Shown piece by piece: positions 49,949 through 59,639 of a stretch of DNA of 64,000 nt. This DNA is from Pseudoxanthomonas sp. YR558. Its GTDB lineage: Bacteria; Pseudomonadota; Gammaproteobacteria; Xanthomonadales; Xanthomonadaceae. The first letter of the stretch is position 1, and every line of letters starts with the position of its first letter. Both the position numbers and the translations under genes were made by a program. The notes under the pieces are model-generated. The model searched no databases, was not told the DNA's origin, and worked only from the letters and a program-made list of their open reading frames with translations. The stretch is from assembly GCF_900116385.1 (NCBI RefSeq), contig NZ_FPCI01000001.1, positions 2,434,679 to 2,498,678 on the forward strand, read 5' to 3'.

Positions 49949-50776
49949 TCAGCGCTGGCAGTGGCCACACCAGACGGTGGTCCGCTGGCCGATGTTGGCC
50001 TGCTTCATCGGTCGGCCGCAGCGAGGGCAGGGTTCGCCGGCCCGCCCATAGGCGGAAAGCTCCTGTTCGAAGTACCCCGGCGCCCCGTCCGGGCTCAGGA
50101 AATCCCGCAACGTGGTGCCGCCACGGGTGATCGCGTAGGCCAGGATCTCCTTCACGGCCCCGGCCAGCGCCACGTAACGCTCGCGCGACACCTTGCCGGC
50201 CGCGCGCAGTGGCGAGATGCCTGCACGGAACAGGCTCTCCGCAGCGTAGATGTTGCCCACGCCCACCACGACCGCCTGGTCCATCAGGAAGGTCTTCACC
50301 GGCGCCTTCCGCCCGCGGCTCAGGTCGAACAGGTAATCGCCGTCGAAGGCGTCTGAAAGCGGTTCCGGCCCCAGTCCTTGCAGCAACGGGTGGACTTCGC
50401 CCGGGGGTTGCCACAGCAGCGAGCCGAAGCGGCGGGGGTCGTTGAAGCGCAGGACGCGGCCCGCGTTGCCGTGCTCGTCGTCCAGGGCGATGTCGACATG
50501 GTCGTGCGCCGTCACCGGGGTGGTCGCCGGCAGCACGCGCAGGCTGCCGGACATGCCCAGGTGCAACAGTGCGCTCCCGGCTTCGGTGTCCATCAGCAGG
50601 TATTTCGCACGCCGCCGTACGGCCTGGATGCGCTGGCCAGGCAGGTCGCGCGCGACCTCGGGCGGGATCGGCCAGCGCAGGTCGGGCCGGCGCAGCGTCA
50701 CCGCCTGGATGCGCCGACCTTCGACGTGCGGTGCCAACCCGCGGCGGGTGGTCTCGACTTCGGGCAGTTCAGGCAT
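49949..50776 (-). CDS. mutM: Formamidopyrimidine-DNA glycosylase
   Basis: A 275-residue base-excision repair enzyme. The catalytic N-terminus is MPELPEVETT (Pro2, Glu3); the H2TH region contains NIYAAESLFRAGISP, and the C-terminal zinc finger is CPRCGRPM...VWCGHCQR. It removes 8-oxoguanine. Its start overlaps the upstream ABC gene's 3' end by 8 bases. Confidence 0.96.
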   Translation of the reverse strand: MPELPEVETTRRGLAPHVEGRRIQAVTLRRPDLRWPIPPEVARDLPGQRIQAVRRRAKYLLMDTEAGSALLHLGMSGSLRVLPATTPVTAHDHVDIALDDEHGNAGRVLRFNDPRRFGSLLWQPPGEVHPLLQGLGPEPLSDAFDGDYLFDLSRGRKAPVKTFLMDQAVVVGVGNIYAAESLFRAGISPLRAAGKVSRERYVALAGAVKEILAYAITRGGTTLRDFLSPDGAPGYFEQELSAYGRAGEPCPRCGRPMKQANIGQRTTVWCGHCQR

Positions 50777-51599
50777 GGCCGGGCACGGCTCCGTAGTACT
50801 CGCCGTCCTGGCGCACCTGCACCGGGCCGCCGAAGGCATGGCTCAGCTGCGCCTCGGTCAGCGTGCCGGCACGGTCGCCGTCCGCACAGACCGCGCCATC
50901 GCGCAGCAGCAGCACGCGATCGATCTCCGGAATGATTTCCTCGATGTGGTGCGTGACCAGCACCAGGGTGATGCCGCGCTGCGCGAGGCTGCGCATCAGG
51001 CCCAGGAAATGCCGGCGCGCCACCAGGTCCAGCCCCGCGGTGGGTTCGTCCAGCAGTAGCGCTTCGGGTTCGTGCACCAGCGCGCGTGCGATCAGCACCC
51101 GCCGCATCTCGCCGGTGGACAGCTCGGCCACCTGGCGGTCCGCCAACGGCGTGGCGCGCACCTGTTCCAGGGCGTGACGCGCCTTCGCGCGCATCTCGGC
51201 GTCGATCTGCCGGTGCGGCGGCACGACGAAGCTGGAGAAAAAGCCGGTGATCACCGCATCTTCCACGCGCAGGTACGGCATCTGCTGGAGGTCGCGGGTC
51301 AGGTCGCTGGTGACCACGCCGAGACGGTTGCGCAGCTCGTTCACGTTCCAACGGCGCAGGCCGAACACCTTCACCGGTGCATCGCCCTCGCGGGCGAGCG
51401 GATACAGCTCGCGGCTGATCAGCTTGATGAAGGTGGATTTGCCGCAGCCATTCGGCCCGAGGATGGCGGTGTGCTGGCCCAGCGGGATCCGCAGCGACAG
51501 GTCGTGCAGGACGCGGGTGGCGCCGCGCACCACGGTGGCGCGGTCCAGTTCGAACAGCGCGACGGGCGTCGTCGCGGCAGGAGAGGCGGTCAGGTTCAT
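50769..51599 (-). CDS. ABC transporter ATP-binding protein
   Basis: A 276-residue ATPase with Walker A GPNGCGKST, signature LSTGEMRR, Walker B ALLLDEPTAGLD and H-loop LVTHHIEEI. No permease is adjacent, so partner and substrate are unknown; similar stand-alone ATPases are called ModF- or YlmA-like. It overlaps mutM by 8 bases and is likely co-transcribed with it. ATG at 51599. Confidence 0.88.
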   Translation of the reverse strand: MNLTASPAATTPVALFELDRATVVRGATRVLHDLSLRIPLGQHTAILGPNGCGKSTFIKLISRELYPLAREGDAPVKVFGLRRWNVNELRNRLGVVTSDLTRDLQQMPYLRVEDAVITGFFSSFVVPPHRQIDAEMRAKARHALEQVRATPLADRQVAELSTGEMRRVLIARALVHEPEALLLDEPTAGLDLVARRHFLGLMRSLAQRGITLVLVTHHIEEIIPEIDRVLLLRDGAVCADGDRAGTLTEAQLSHAFGGPVQVRQDGEYYGAVPGHA

Positions 51600-51683
51600 C
51601 GGGGCGGCGCGGGGAGGTGCCGGTGCAGCGTACCTGAATCCACCCCGCGGCCGACGTGCGCGACATCGCCCTACAATGCCGCC

Positions 51684-52016
51684 ATGCGCTCCCGCCTGCT
51701 CCTGCTCGCCATCCTCTGCTCGCCCTGTGCCGCGCAGGCGCAGGTCACCGCTACCGGCGACTACCTCGCACGGATGGACACCGACGGCGATGGCCGCGTC
51801 AGTCTGGCCGAGTACCAGGCCTGGATGAGCTACGCCTTCGAGGGCATGGATCGCAACCGCGATGGCGTGCTCTCGGTGGACGAATTGCCGGGCGGGCGCG
51901 GCAAGCCGATCACCCGCGAAGCCCATCTCGCCCAGTTGGCCGACCGCTTCCGGCGCCAGGACGTGGACCGCGACGGCTTCCTCAGCGCGAAGGAACTCGC
52001 GGCACCTCCGCAGTGA
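51684..52016 (+). CDS. Small exported EF-hand protein
   Basis: A 110-residue protein with a short signal peptide (LLLLAILCSPCAAQA). Three EF-hand loops: DTDGDGRVSLAE, DRNRDGVLSVDE and DVDRDGFLSAKE, with canonical Asp/Asn and Gly positions and terminal Glu. It should bind Ca2+ in the periplasm. Divergent from the ABC gene and followed by the tautomerase on the opposite strand. Confidence 0.85.
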   Translation: MRSRLLLLAILCSPCAAQAQVTATGDYLARMDTDGDGRVSLAEYQAWMSYAFEGMDRNRDGVLSVDELPGGRGKPITREAHLAQLADRFRRQDVDRDGFLSAKELAAPPQ

Positions 52017-52022
52017 TCCGCC

Positions 52023-52403
52023 TCAGGTGTGGATCAGGCGACCACCGGCGAACGCCCAGTTCTCCCAGGTCGTTTCCTTGAAGCAGACCATGACGTTCTC
52101 GGGATTCCGCCCCGCCGCCTGCAAGCGCTGCATCAGGTCGGCCAGCAGCGCCTTCTTCACCTTCACGCTGCGCCCGACCGACCACAGGATCTCGATCAGC
52201 ACGAAGTCTTCATCGCGCGCGCCGGCGACATCCGGGTACGCGGGGTCGTAGCGAAAGTCTTCGTCGGAGAGTTCCAGCACACGCTGGAAACGGTCGGTCG
52301 CCGGCACGCCGGAGGCGACCAGCGCGGCATGCACCGCATCGAGCACGGACGATTTGAAAGCCGCGTCCTTCGGCTTGCGGACGGTCACGGAGACCAGGGG
52401 CAT
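52023..52403 (-). CDS. Tautomerase-family protein
   Basis: A 126-residue protein with Pro as the second residue (MPLVSVTVRKPKDAAF), the catalytic base of tautomerases after Met removal. The pattern FKSSVLDAVHAALVASGVPATDRFQRVLEL and VMVCFKETTWENWAF fit the longer Tautomerase_2-like group. ATG at 52403 chosen because Pro2 is then correct. Substrate unknown. Confidence 0.75.
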   Translation of the reverse strand: MPLVSVTVRKPKDAAFKSSVLDAVHAALVASGVPATDRFQRVLELSDEDFRYDPAYPDVAGARDEDFVLIEILWSVGRSVKVKKALLADLMQRLQAAGRNPENVMVCFKETTWENWAFAGGRLIHT

Positions 52404-52454
52404 GGCGCAACTCCGGCGGGATGAAGATCCCAGCTTATCCCGCCGCGCGTCGCA

Positions 52455-52487
52455 CAAAAGAAGACGCCGGCCACGGGGGCCGGCGTC
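52455..52487 (-). terminator. Rho-independent terminator downstream of the MHS transporter
   Basis: On the minus strand a 10-bp GC stem (GACGCCGGCC with GGCCGGCGTC) is followed by TTCTTTTG. A second stem of 9 bp (GGCCGGTCC/GGACCGGCC, 52493-52516) lies between it and the transporter stop, so two hairpins stand in tandem. Confidence 0.85.
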
Positions 52488-52529
52488 GAGGTGGCCGGTC
52501 CTGGGAGGGACCGGCCCGGGGAGGAGCGT

Positions 52530-54194
52530 TTACTTCGTGATGTCGACGTCCTTCGTCTCGCGCAGGAACAGCGTGCCGATGATCAGCGTCATCACGGCGA
52601 TGCCGATCGGGTACCACAGGCCGTAGTACAGGTTGCCCGTGGCCGCCACCAGCGCGAAGGAAATCGCCGGCAGGAAGCCACCGAACCAGCCATTGCCGAT
52701 GTGGTACGGCAGCGACATCGAGGTGTAGCGGATCTGCGTCGGGAACAGCTCGACCAGGTAGGCGGCGATCGGGCCGTACACCATGGTCACGTAGATCACC
52801 AGGATCCAGAGCAGGAAGATCGTCATCGGCACATTGATGCGATCCGTCGGCGCCTTCTCGGTGTAACCGGCCGCACCCAGCGCCGTCTTCAGTTCACCAC
52901 CGAACGCGGCGGTCTTGGCCTTCACGTCGTCGCCGGACAGGCCGGCGGCTTCGAACGACGGCACCGAGGCTTCGCCGACGCGCACCTGCGCCAACGTACC
53001 CGGGGCGGCCGATTCCACGCTGTAAGGCACGCCGGCACGGGCGAGGGCGGCGGTAGCCTGGTCGCACGAACTGGTGAACTTGCGCGTACCCGGGATCGGG
53101 TCGAACTGGAACGAGCAGGTGTTCTTGTCCGCGACCACCACGGCCGGCGCATTGCGGCTGGCCTCTTCCACGCCAGGGTTGGCGAAGTGGGTGATGCCCT
53201 TGAAGATCGGGAAGTAAGTCACCGCGGCCAGCAGGCAGCCCGCCATGATGATCTTCTTGCGGCCGATACGATCCGACAGCCAGCCGAAGAACAGGAAGAA
53301 CGGCGTGGCGAGGAACAGGGCGGCGGCGATCAGCAGGTAGGCGACGGTGGAATCCACCTTCAGGATGCTCTGCAGGTAGAACAGCGCATAGAACTGGCCG
53401 GCGTACCAGACCACGGCCTGGCCGGCGGTGGCGCCGAACAGCACCAGCAGCATCAGCTTGAGGTTGCCACCCTTCAGCGAATCGCGGAACGGCGTCTTCG
53501 ACCCCTTGCCTTCGGCCTTCATCTGCTGGAACAGCGGGGATTCGCTCAACTGCAGGCGGATCCACACCGAAATGCCGAGCAGGATGATCGACGCCAGGAA
53601 CGGAATGCGCCAACCCCAGGCTTCGAACGCCTCGGTGCCCAGCGACAGGCGGCAGGCCAGGATCACCAGCAGCGACAGGAACAGGCCCAGCGTCGCGGTG
53701 GTCTGGATGAAGGCCGTGTACAGGCCGCGCTTGCCGTCCGGCGCGTGCTCGGCGACGTAGGTCGCCGCGCCGCCGTACTCGCCGCCCATCGCCAGGCCCT
53801 GGGCCAGGCGCAGCACGATCAGGATGACGGGCGCCGCCATGCCGATCGACGCGTAGTTGGGCAGCACGCCGACCAGGAAGGTCGAGATGCCCATGATCAG
53901 GATGGTGACCAGGAACGTGTACTTGCGGCCGATGCGGTCGCCCAGGCTGCCGAAGAACGCCGCGCCGAACGGACGGACGAAGAAGCCCGCCGCGAACGCC
54001 AGCAGCGCGAAGATCATGCCGGTGGTCGGATTGACGCCGCTGAAGAACTGCTTGGCGATGATCGCCGCCAGCGACCCGTAAAGATAGAAGTCGTACCACT
54101 CGAACACGGTGCCGAGGCTGGAAGCGAAGATGACCTTCTTGTGGCCCTTCGTCAGCTCGCCCGACGACGAGTGCTGCACAGTCGTGGAACTCAT
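52530..54194 (-). CDS. MHS-family MFS transporter with a large periplasmic insertion
   Basis: A 554-residue major-facilitator protein of the metabolite:H+ symporter type: EWYDFYLYG at TM1, GDRIGRKYTF after TM2, and LAQGLAMGGEYGGAATYVAEHAP at TM4-5. Twelve helices are visible, but about 118 hydrophilic residues (about 335-453) are inserted between TM9 and TM10, a loop on the periplasmic side. Two Cys (360, 377) may form a disulfide. Substrate unknown; organic acid is a reasonable guess from the DcaP porin and acs alongside. It is 12 bases after the porin gene. Confidence 0.88.
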   Translation of the reverse strand: MSSTTVQHSSSGELTKGHKKVIFASSLGTVFEWYDFYLYGSLAAIIAKQFFSGVNPTTGMIFALLAFAAGFFVRPFGAAFFGSLGDRIGRKYTFLVTILIMGISTFLVGVLPNYASIGMAAPVILIVLRLAQGLAMGGEYGGAATYVAEHAPDGKRGLYTAFIQTTATLGLFLSLLVILACRLSLGTEAFEAWGWRIPFLASIILLGISVWIRLQLSESPLFQQMKAEGKGSKTPFRDSLKGGNLKLMLLVLFGATAGQAVVWYAGQFYALFYLQSILKVDSTVAYLLIAAALFLATPFFLFFGWLSDRIGRKKIIMAGCLLAAVTYFPIFKGITHFANPGVEEASRNAPAVVVADKNTCSFQFDPIPGTRKFTSSCDQATAALARAGVPYSVESAAPGTLAQVRVGEASVPSFEAAGLSGDDVKAKTAAFGGELKTALGAAGYTEKAPTDRINVPMTIFLLWILVIYVTMVYGPIAAYLVELFPTQIRYTSMSLPYHIGNGWFGGFLPAISFALVAATGNLYYGLWYPIGIAVMTLIIGTLFLRETKDVDITK

Positions 54195-54205
54195 GTGGAT
54201 TCCCC

Positions 54206-55591
54206 TCAGAAAGTGTATTTGACGGTCGTGTGCAGACGCTTCAGGTCGCCTTCGCGGTCATCCTCGAGCGAACGCTGGCCGTAGATCAGTTCGGCGCCCA
54301 GGTCCAGCTTCGGGAACGGCGAATAGATGATGTTGGCGTGCATCGACTGCGTGCGCTCGGTGACGCCGAAACCAGTGATGCCGGCGTCGTTGTCGAAGTG
54401 CGAGGCGGAGTACATCAGGTTGGTGCGCACCTTCGGGCTGAATACGTGGCGCCACGCCACGAAGCCGCCGTAGCCATCCAGTGCGGCGATGTCGCCGTTG
54501 GCTTCGGTCACCACGTCGCTGCCCACGCCGAAGGCGAGGTAGCGGCCGATGCCCTGGCCCGCGTTCACCGCATAGCGGATGTCGTCGCTCTTGCCCAGGT
54601 TGAACTTGCCCGAGACACTGACGGAGGCGCCGGTATCGGTTTCCTCCAGCAGCTTGAACTGGCGCACCATGCCGGCGACGGTGAAATGACCCCAGTCGCC
54701 CTTGGTCAGCCAGCGCGCGGTGACGTCCGGCAGCGCGTTGTCGCCGCTGTTGAAGCGGGTGCCGGCGAGATATGGCGTGACCGTGGTCTGCGGGTTCTCG
54801 ATCGAGAACGACCACGGGCCCTTGGTGTAGCGCAACTGGGCCTGGCGCACGAAGATCGTGCCGTCGGTGGGGCCGACGAAGTCCACGGCATCCGGCAGCG
54901 CGGCCACATCCATGAAATTGGACCAAGTCTGGCCGGCTAGCCAATTGTTCCAGCTTACGTAGGCCTGGCGCAGACTGACGGCGTAGGTGTTGGTGGACGT
55001 TTCGTTGCCGGCCAGCGCATTGCTGCCGCCGCCGAAGAAGTCCATTTCCACGTAACCCTTGAACTTGTCGCCATTGTCGGTGACATGGTCGGCGCTCAGC
55101 CAGAAGCGCGAGAACTGGGCGTGGAAATCGGTGTAGGCGTCGCCGCCATCGGCGGTCGGGCCGCCCACCGGGATGGTGCTGGGCACGTAGAACAGGCGAC
55201 CCGACGAACCATCGGCGATGCGGCCGTCGCTGGTGTCGGTGGCCATCGCGTCCATCTTGATGAAGCCGCCGTAGGAGAACGAGCCTCCCGGATTGGCGGC
55301 GGTCAGGATGGTGGTGCCCTGGATCGGCTGCTTGCCGGCGGGCAGGGCAGCCGGTGCCGCGGCCTGCTTGGCCTGCACCTGGGTCACTTGCTCCTGCGTG
55401 GTGGTGATCTGCGTCTGCTGCTGTTGCTGCGCGGACAGCAGCAACTGCACCTGGCGCTCCAGGTCGGCCACGCGTGCTTCCAGCGCCTTCTCCTTGGCGG
55501 TCTGTGCGAACGCCATCCCCGGCGCGATCAAGGCGATGAAAAGCGCAGCGGCCAGTGGCCGTCGCGCCATGAGTGCGGAACGTTGGGTCAT
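54206..55591 (-). CDS. DcaP-like outer-membrane porin
   Basis: A 461-residue protein: signal peptide ending near AFAQ, an N-terminal coiled coil (KALEARVADLERQVQLLL and a Gln-rich stretch), then a 16-strand barrel ending with TVKYTF (C-terminal Phe). DcaP-type trimeric porins take up dicarboxylic or aromatic acids. The ATG at 55591 is preceded by GGGAGGGG. It is divergent from acs and just upstream of the MHS transporter gene. Confidence 0.85.
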   Translation of the reverse strand: MTQRSALMARRPLAAALFIALIAPGMAFAQTAKEKALEARVADLERQVQLLLSAQQQQQTQITTTQEQVTQVQAKQAAAPAALPAGKQPIQGTTILTAANPGGSFSYGGFIKMDAMATDTSDGRIADGSSGRLFYVPSTIPVGGPTADGGDAYTDFHAQFSRFWLSADHVTDNGDKFKGYVEMDFFGGGSNALAGNETSTNTYAVSLRQAYVSWNNWLAGQTWSNFMDVAALPDAVDFVGPTDGTIFVRQAQLRYTKGPWSFSIENPQTTVTPYLAGTRFNSGDNALPDVTARWLTKGDWGHFTVAGMVRQFKLLEETDTGASVSVSGKFNLGKSDDIRYAVNAGQGIGRYLAFGVGSDVVTEANGDIAALDGYGGFVAWRHVFSPKVRTNLMYSASHFDNDAGITGFGVTERTQSMHANIIYSPFPKLDLGAELIYGQRSLEDDREGDLKRLHTTVKYTF

Positions 55592-55911
55592 AACCCCTCC
55601 CGAAAGGTTGATGGCCGCGTTACGCGGCTGACGGAGACTTGCGCCTGCATGCCGGCAGCGCCTATTCGCCATTAGTCGTAACCGCACTGCGATGGACCCA
55701 AACCCTTGCCAGCAAAGGGGCGCGACGTTCGGTCGCGGTACTTGCAGCGGTGCTTTAAGACCATCGTCTAAGCCGGATGCTGCGATGCCGCACGGTCGTA
55801 TGCGTCAAACTCGTTGCGTCGGACATGCCACGCGACGCGCTCCGCCGCCTCGCCCGGCCGTCGTCCATGCCTCAGAATCGACGCATCACTTGAACGTCCC
55901 GGGAGGACCTC
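55592..55911. promoter_or_regulatory. Divergent porin/acs intergenic region
   Basis: This 320-base gene-free gap should hold promoters for both the porin-transporter operon and acs. A dyad AGAC-CATC-GTCT with partial flanking symmetry (TTAAGACCATCGTCTAAG, 55755-55772) is the only strong operator-like element I see. GGGAGGACCTC before position 55912 is the acs ribosome-binding site. Nothing else recognisable. Confidence 0.5.
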
Positions 55912-57855
55912 ATGACTGACCTGTATCCGGTCAAGCCGGAATTCGCGGCCAAGGCCCGCATCACGCGCGAGCAGTACCAGCGCGACTACCAGGCCTCGAT
56001 CGATGATCCGGACGCTTTCTGGGGCAAGGCCGCCGAACGCCTCGACTGGTTCAAGAAGCCGACCCAGATCAAGGACGTCAATTACGCGCTGGACGACTTC
56101 CGCATCCGCTGGTTCGCCGACGGCGAGCTCAACGCGAGCGTCAACTGCCTGGACCGCCAACTGGCCGAACGCGGCGACAAGGTCGCGTTGTTGTTCGAAC
56201 CCGATGGTCCCGATTCGCCTTCCTATGGCGTGACCTATCGCGAGTTGTACGAGCGCACCTGCAAGCTGGCCAACGCGCTGCGCGCACTGGGCGTGCAGAA
56301 GGGCGATCGCGTCACCATCTACCTACCGATGATCCCCGATGCGGCCGTCGCCATGCTGGCTTGCGCGCGCATCGGCGCCATCCACTCGGTGGTGTTCGGC
56401 GGCTTCGCGCCGAACTCGATCGCCGATCGCGTGTCCGACTGCGCCAGCAAGCTGATCATCACCGCTGACGAAGGCCTGCGTGGCGGCAAGAAGGTGCCGC
56501 TGAAGGCGAACGTGGACGCTGCGCTGAAGCTGCCGGGCACCCATTCCGTCGAGACCGTGCTCGTGGTTCGCCACACCGGCGGCGCGGTGGATATGCAGAT
56601 GCCGCGCGACCGTTGGTTCGACGCCGTCGTCGACGCACAGCCCGCCGAGTGCGAGCCCGAGCGCATGAACGCCGAGGACCCGCTCTTCATCCTCTACACC
56701 TCCGGCTCCACCGGCAAGCCGAAGGGCGTGCTGCACACCACCGGCGGCTACCTGCTGTACGCCAGCTACACGCACGAGGCCGTGTTCGACCTGCGCGAAG
56801 ACGACATCTACTGGTGCACCGCCGACGTGGGCTGGGTCACCGGCCACAGCTACATCGTCTACGGCCCGCTGGCCAATGGCGCCACGGCGGTGATGTTCGA
56901 GGGCGTGCCCAACTACCCCAGCGTGTCGCGCTTCTGGGAAGTGATCGACAAGCACAAGGTCACCATCTTCTACACCGCACCCACCGCGATCCGCGCGCTG
57001 ATGCGCGAAGGCGAAGCTCCGGTGAAGAAGACCTCGCGTGCCTCGCTGCGCCTGCTGGGCAGTGTGGGCGAGCCGATCAATCCGGAAGCCTGGCGCTGGT
57101 ACTACGACGTGGTCGGCGATGCTCGTTGCCCCATCGTCGACACGTGGTGGCAGACCGAGACCGGCGGCATCCTCATCACCCCGCTGGCCGGTGCGGTCGA
57201 CCTCAAGCCCGGCTCGGCCACGCTGCCGTTCTTCGGCGTGCGGCCGGCGCTGGTCGACGCCAATGGCGAGCAACTCGACGGCGCCACCGAAGGCAACCTG
57301 GTGCTGCTGGATTCCTGGCCGGGACAGATGCGCACGGTGTACGGCGACCACCAGCGCTTCATCGACACCTACTTCCGCACGTATCCGGGCACCTATTTCA
57401 CTGGCGACGGCTGCCGTCGCGACGCCGATGGGTACTACTGGATCACCGGCCGCGTCGACGATGTCATCAACGTCTCCGGCCACCGTATCGGCACCGCCGA
57501 AGTGGAAAGCGCGCTGGTCGCGCACCCGAAGGTGGCCGAAGCGGCTGTGGTCGGGTTCCCGCACGACATCAAGGGCCAGGGCATCTACGCCTACGTCACC
57601 CTGAAGGCCGGTGAAGCGCAGAGCGACGAACTGCTGAAAGAACTGGTGGCCTGGGTGCGCAAGGAGATCGGCCCGATCGCCACGCCAGACCACCTGCAAT
57701 GGGCGCCGGGCCTGCCAAAGACGCGCTCGGGCAAGATCATGCGCCGCATCCTGCGCAAGATCGCCGAGAACGCGCCCGAGCAGTTGGGCGATACCTCGAC
57801 GTTGGCCGACCCGTCGGTGGTCGAATCGCTCGTCGCCGAACGCAAGGTGAAGTAA
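55912..57855 (+). CDS. acs: Acetyl-CoA synthetase
   Basis: A 647-residue AMP-forming acetate-CoA ligase. Visible: [17 protein letters not shown] (P-loop/A3), WWQTETGG (A5), [21 protein letters not shown] (hinge), and [10 protein letters not shown] with Lys608, the residue acetylated to control the enzyme (Lys609 in E. coli). It activates acetate to acetyl-CoA. Strong GGGAGGAC site. The response regulator downstream may control it. Confidence 0.97.
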   Translation: MTDLYPVKPEFAAKARITREQYQRDYQASIDDPDAFWGKAAERLDWFKKPTQIKDVNYALDDFRIRWFADGELNASVNCLDRQLAERGDKVALLFEPDGPDSPSYGVTYRELYERTCKLANALRALGVQKGDRVTIYLPMIPDAAVAMLACARIGAIHSVVFGGFAPNSIADRVSDCASKLIITADEGLRGGKKVPLKANVDAALKLPGTHSVETVLVVRHTGGAVDMQMPRDRWFDAVVDAQPAECEPERMNAEDPLFILYTSGSTGKPKGVLHTTGGYLLYASYTHEAVFDLREDDIYWCTADVGWVTGHSYIVYGPLANGATAVMFEGVPNYPSVSRFWEVIDKHKVTIFYTAPTAIRALMREGEAPVKKTSRASLRLLGSVGEPINPEAWRWYYDVVGDARCPIVDTWWQTETGGILITPLAGAVDLKPGSATLPFFGVRPALVDANGEQLDGATEGNLVLLDSWPGQMRTVYGDHQRFIDTYFRTYPGTYFTGDGCRRDADGYYWITGRVDDVINVSGHRIGTAEVESALVAHPKVAEAAVVGFPHDIKGQGIYAYVTLKAGEAQSDELLKELVAWVRKEIGPIATPDHLQWAPGLPKTRSGKIMRRILRKIAENAPEQLGDTSTLADPSVVESLVAERKVK

Positions 57856-57881
57856 CCCGGCTGCTGGGGAGGGCAGACGGG

Positions 57882-57913
57882 CTGCACAGGGCGGGACACG
57901 CCGCCCTGTGCAG
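57882..57913 (+). terminator. Strong hairpin between acs and the response-regulator gene
   Basis: CTGCACAGGGCGG and CCGCCCTGTGCAG form a perfect 13-bp stem with a 6-base loop, 27 bases after the acs stop. No U-tract follows, so it may be a partial terminator or an mRNA-stability structure that sets different levels of the two genes. Confidence 0.45.
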
Positions 57914-57946
57914 GCAACGCATCAAGGATTACCCTTTCCCATCACG

Positions 57947-58630
57947 ATGGATCGCACTGCCATGCCCACTCTGTTGATCGCCGACGACCACCCGCTGTTC
58001 CGTGAGGCGCTGCGCGGCGCCGTGCAACGGGTGATGCCGGGCGTGAAACTGCATGAAGCCGACAGCGTCGATGCCCTGTACGTGCTGGTCGATGCGCACC
58101 CGGATGCCGACCTGCTGCTGATGGACCTCAACATGCCCGGCGCGCACGGCTTCAATGCCCTGGTGCACCTGCGCGCGCTGCATCCGCAGCTGCCGGTGGT
58201 GATCGTCTCGGCGCGCGAAGAGCCGGTGGTGATGCGTCGCGCGCTCGACCACGGCGCGCTGGGCTTCATTCCGAAGTCGGCCGATTCGGACACCATCGGC
58301 CAGGCCATCGGCGCAGTGCTGGATGGCGAGCGCTGGGTGCCCGACGAAGCGCTCAGCGCCCCGGCCACGTCCCGCGACGAGCAGGAAACCGCGCAGCGCC
58401 TGCGCGACCTGACGCCGCAGCAGTTCAAGGTGCTGCAGATGCTCGGCGCCGGTCGCCTCAACAAGCAGATCGCTTACGACCTGGGCGTGTCCGAAGCCAC
58501 GATCAAGGCGCACGTCACCGCCATCTTGCGCAAGCTCCACGTCACCAACCGGACCCAGGCGGTGCTCGCCGCCGGTCGCCTTGCGGTGGATCCGGACGGC
58601 CTGGTGCTGCCGCCGGAAGAAGGCGAGTAA
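57947..58630 (+). CDS. LuxR-type (NarL/FixJ) response regulator
   Basis: A 227-residue two-component regulator. Receiver domain: IADDHPLFREAL, phosphoacceptor Asp60 in LLLMDLNMPG, and FIPKSA. Output: LTPQQFKVLQMLGAGRLNKQIAYDLGVSEATIKAHVTAILRKLHVTNRTQAV, a LuxR helix-turn-helix. It resembles CrbR/AgmR-type regulators, which control acs in other gammaproteobacteria. No sensor kinase is adjacent. Start uncertain: ATG at 57947 or 57962. Confidence 0.85.
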   Translation: MDRTAMPTLLIADDHPLFREALRGAVQRVMPGVKLHEADSVDALYVLVDAHPDADLLLMDLNMPGAHGFNALVHLRALHPQLPVVIVSAREEPVVMRRALDHGALGFIPKSADSDTIGQAIGAVLDGERWVPDEALSAPATSRDEQETAQRLRDLTPQQFKVLQMLGAGRLNKQIAYDLGVSEATIKAHVTAILRKLHVTNRTQAVLAAGRLAVDPDGLVLPPEEGE

Positions 58631-58666
58631 GTCCGGTCCGGTCGCAACTGCGGTACAACGGGCGCG

Positions 58667-59056
58667 TCAGCGACCCTCCACGCGGATGCCGACGAGTCGC
58701 AGTACCGGACCGGTGAGCAGAGCCCCCAATAGTGCGCACGGCGTCCCCCACAAAAGGACCGCCACATAGATCATCGACGCTCCGCCGCCGGCATACGGGC
58801 GGACGCAGTCGGTGTAGTACGCGAAGACGAGCCACGGTGACAGGAGTAGGCAGGCGCCGACCGCACGCAGCGGATTGGCGGTGGCCAACGAGACCAGTGC
58901 GGGCAGCAGCGGGATGAGCAGGAAGAACCCCACGGCGCGCAGATACGCCACCCACGTGTGGTCATAGCAGGCGACGTTGTTGAACGCCTGCAGCAGCAGG
59001 ATGCCGACGATGGCAACGGCACCGAGGATGCGTGCGGTCTTGCGGGAGACGTTCAT
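58667..59056 (-). CDS. Hypothetical four-helix membrane protein
   Basis: A 129-residue protein with about four membrane helices (ILGAVAIVGILLLQAF, VGFFLLIPLLPALVSLATA, RAVGACLLLSPWLVFAYY, MIYVAVLLWGTPCALLGALLTG). Its start overlaps the HIT gene stop by 4 bases, so it is cotranslated with it. No family recognised. Not obviously a cassette gene because no attC follows. Confidence 0.6.
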   Translation of the reverse strand: MNVSRKTARILGAVAIVGILLLQAFNNVACYDHTWVAYLRAVGFFLLIPLLPALVSLATANPLRAVGACLLLSPWLVFAYYTDCVRPYAGGGASMIYVAVLLWGTPCALLGALLTGPVLRLVGIRVEGR

Positions 59057-59565
59057 GAGGTCGGCAGGTGCGAGCGGACCAGCTTCACGGTCTCTACCAA
59101 CTGGTCGACCGGAACGCGAACCCGCGCCATGCGCGCCGCATCGCCGCTCCGGTCGTGCGTGGTGCCCCTTTCACGGCCCGCGCCGTCGAAGGTGGCGAGT
59201 TGCGGTGGCCCGATGCCCCAGTCACTTCCTTTCTGTCGAGGCACGACGTGGAAATGGAAATGCGGCGTTTCCTGCCCGCTGTACACGCCATTGTTCTGGA
59301 ACGTCATTATTCCCAACGGTTGATACGCACTGACGAGTGCCTCCGCGATCCGCTTGGCCGAGGCCATGATGGCCGAACACTCGGCGTCGGAAAGATCGAG
59401 CAGCGTTGCCACGTGCCGGCGCGTAATGACGCAGCATTGGCCGGTCTCGAACTGCCACGGATTGATGACGGTCAGCGTATGTTCGCTCTCGTCGATGATC
59501 TTCCAGTGCTCGTCGCGGGCCGCCACGCACAAGTCGCAAGGGTCTCTGACGGGAAGTTGGATCAT
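59053..59565 (-). CDS. HIT-family hydrolase
   Basis: A 170-residue histidine-triad protein: CVAARDEHWKIIDES... TVINPWQFETGQCCVITRRHVATLLDLSD, and the triad ETPHFHFHVVPRQ. Enzymes of this group hydrolyse or transfer nucleoside monophosphates. Unlike cassette genes to the right, it has a clear Shine-Dalgarno sequence (AGGAGAAAGAAATG), so it is probably resident chromosomal DNA at the array boundary. Confidence 0.85.
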   Translation of the reverse strand: MIQLPVRDPCDLCVAARDEHWKIIDESEHTLTVINPWQFETGQCCVITRRHVATLLDLSDAECSAIMASAKRIAEALVSAYQPLGIMTFQNNGVYSGQETPHFHFHVVPRQKGSDWGIGPPQLATFDGAGRERGTTHDRSGDAARMARVRVPVDQLVETVKLVRSHLPTS

Positions 59566-59639
59566 TTCTTTCTCCTATACCTGACAGGGACGCGTTCGCG
59601 AGCTGGCTGGCCAGCCGGATCGGTCGGCTACGGACACCA

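Noticed and set aside
57882-57913. Small regulatory RNA gene between acs and the response regulator
   Set aside because: Only a single hairpin without promoter-like sequence or U-tract; kept as a terminator-like structure.
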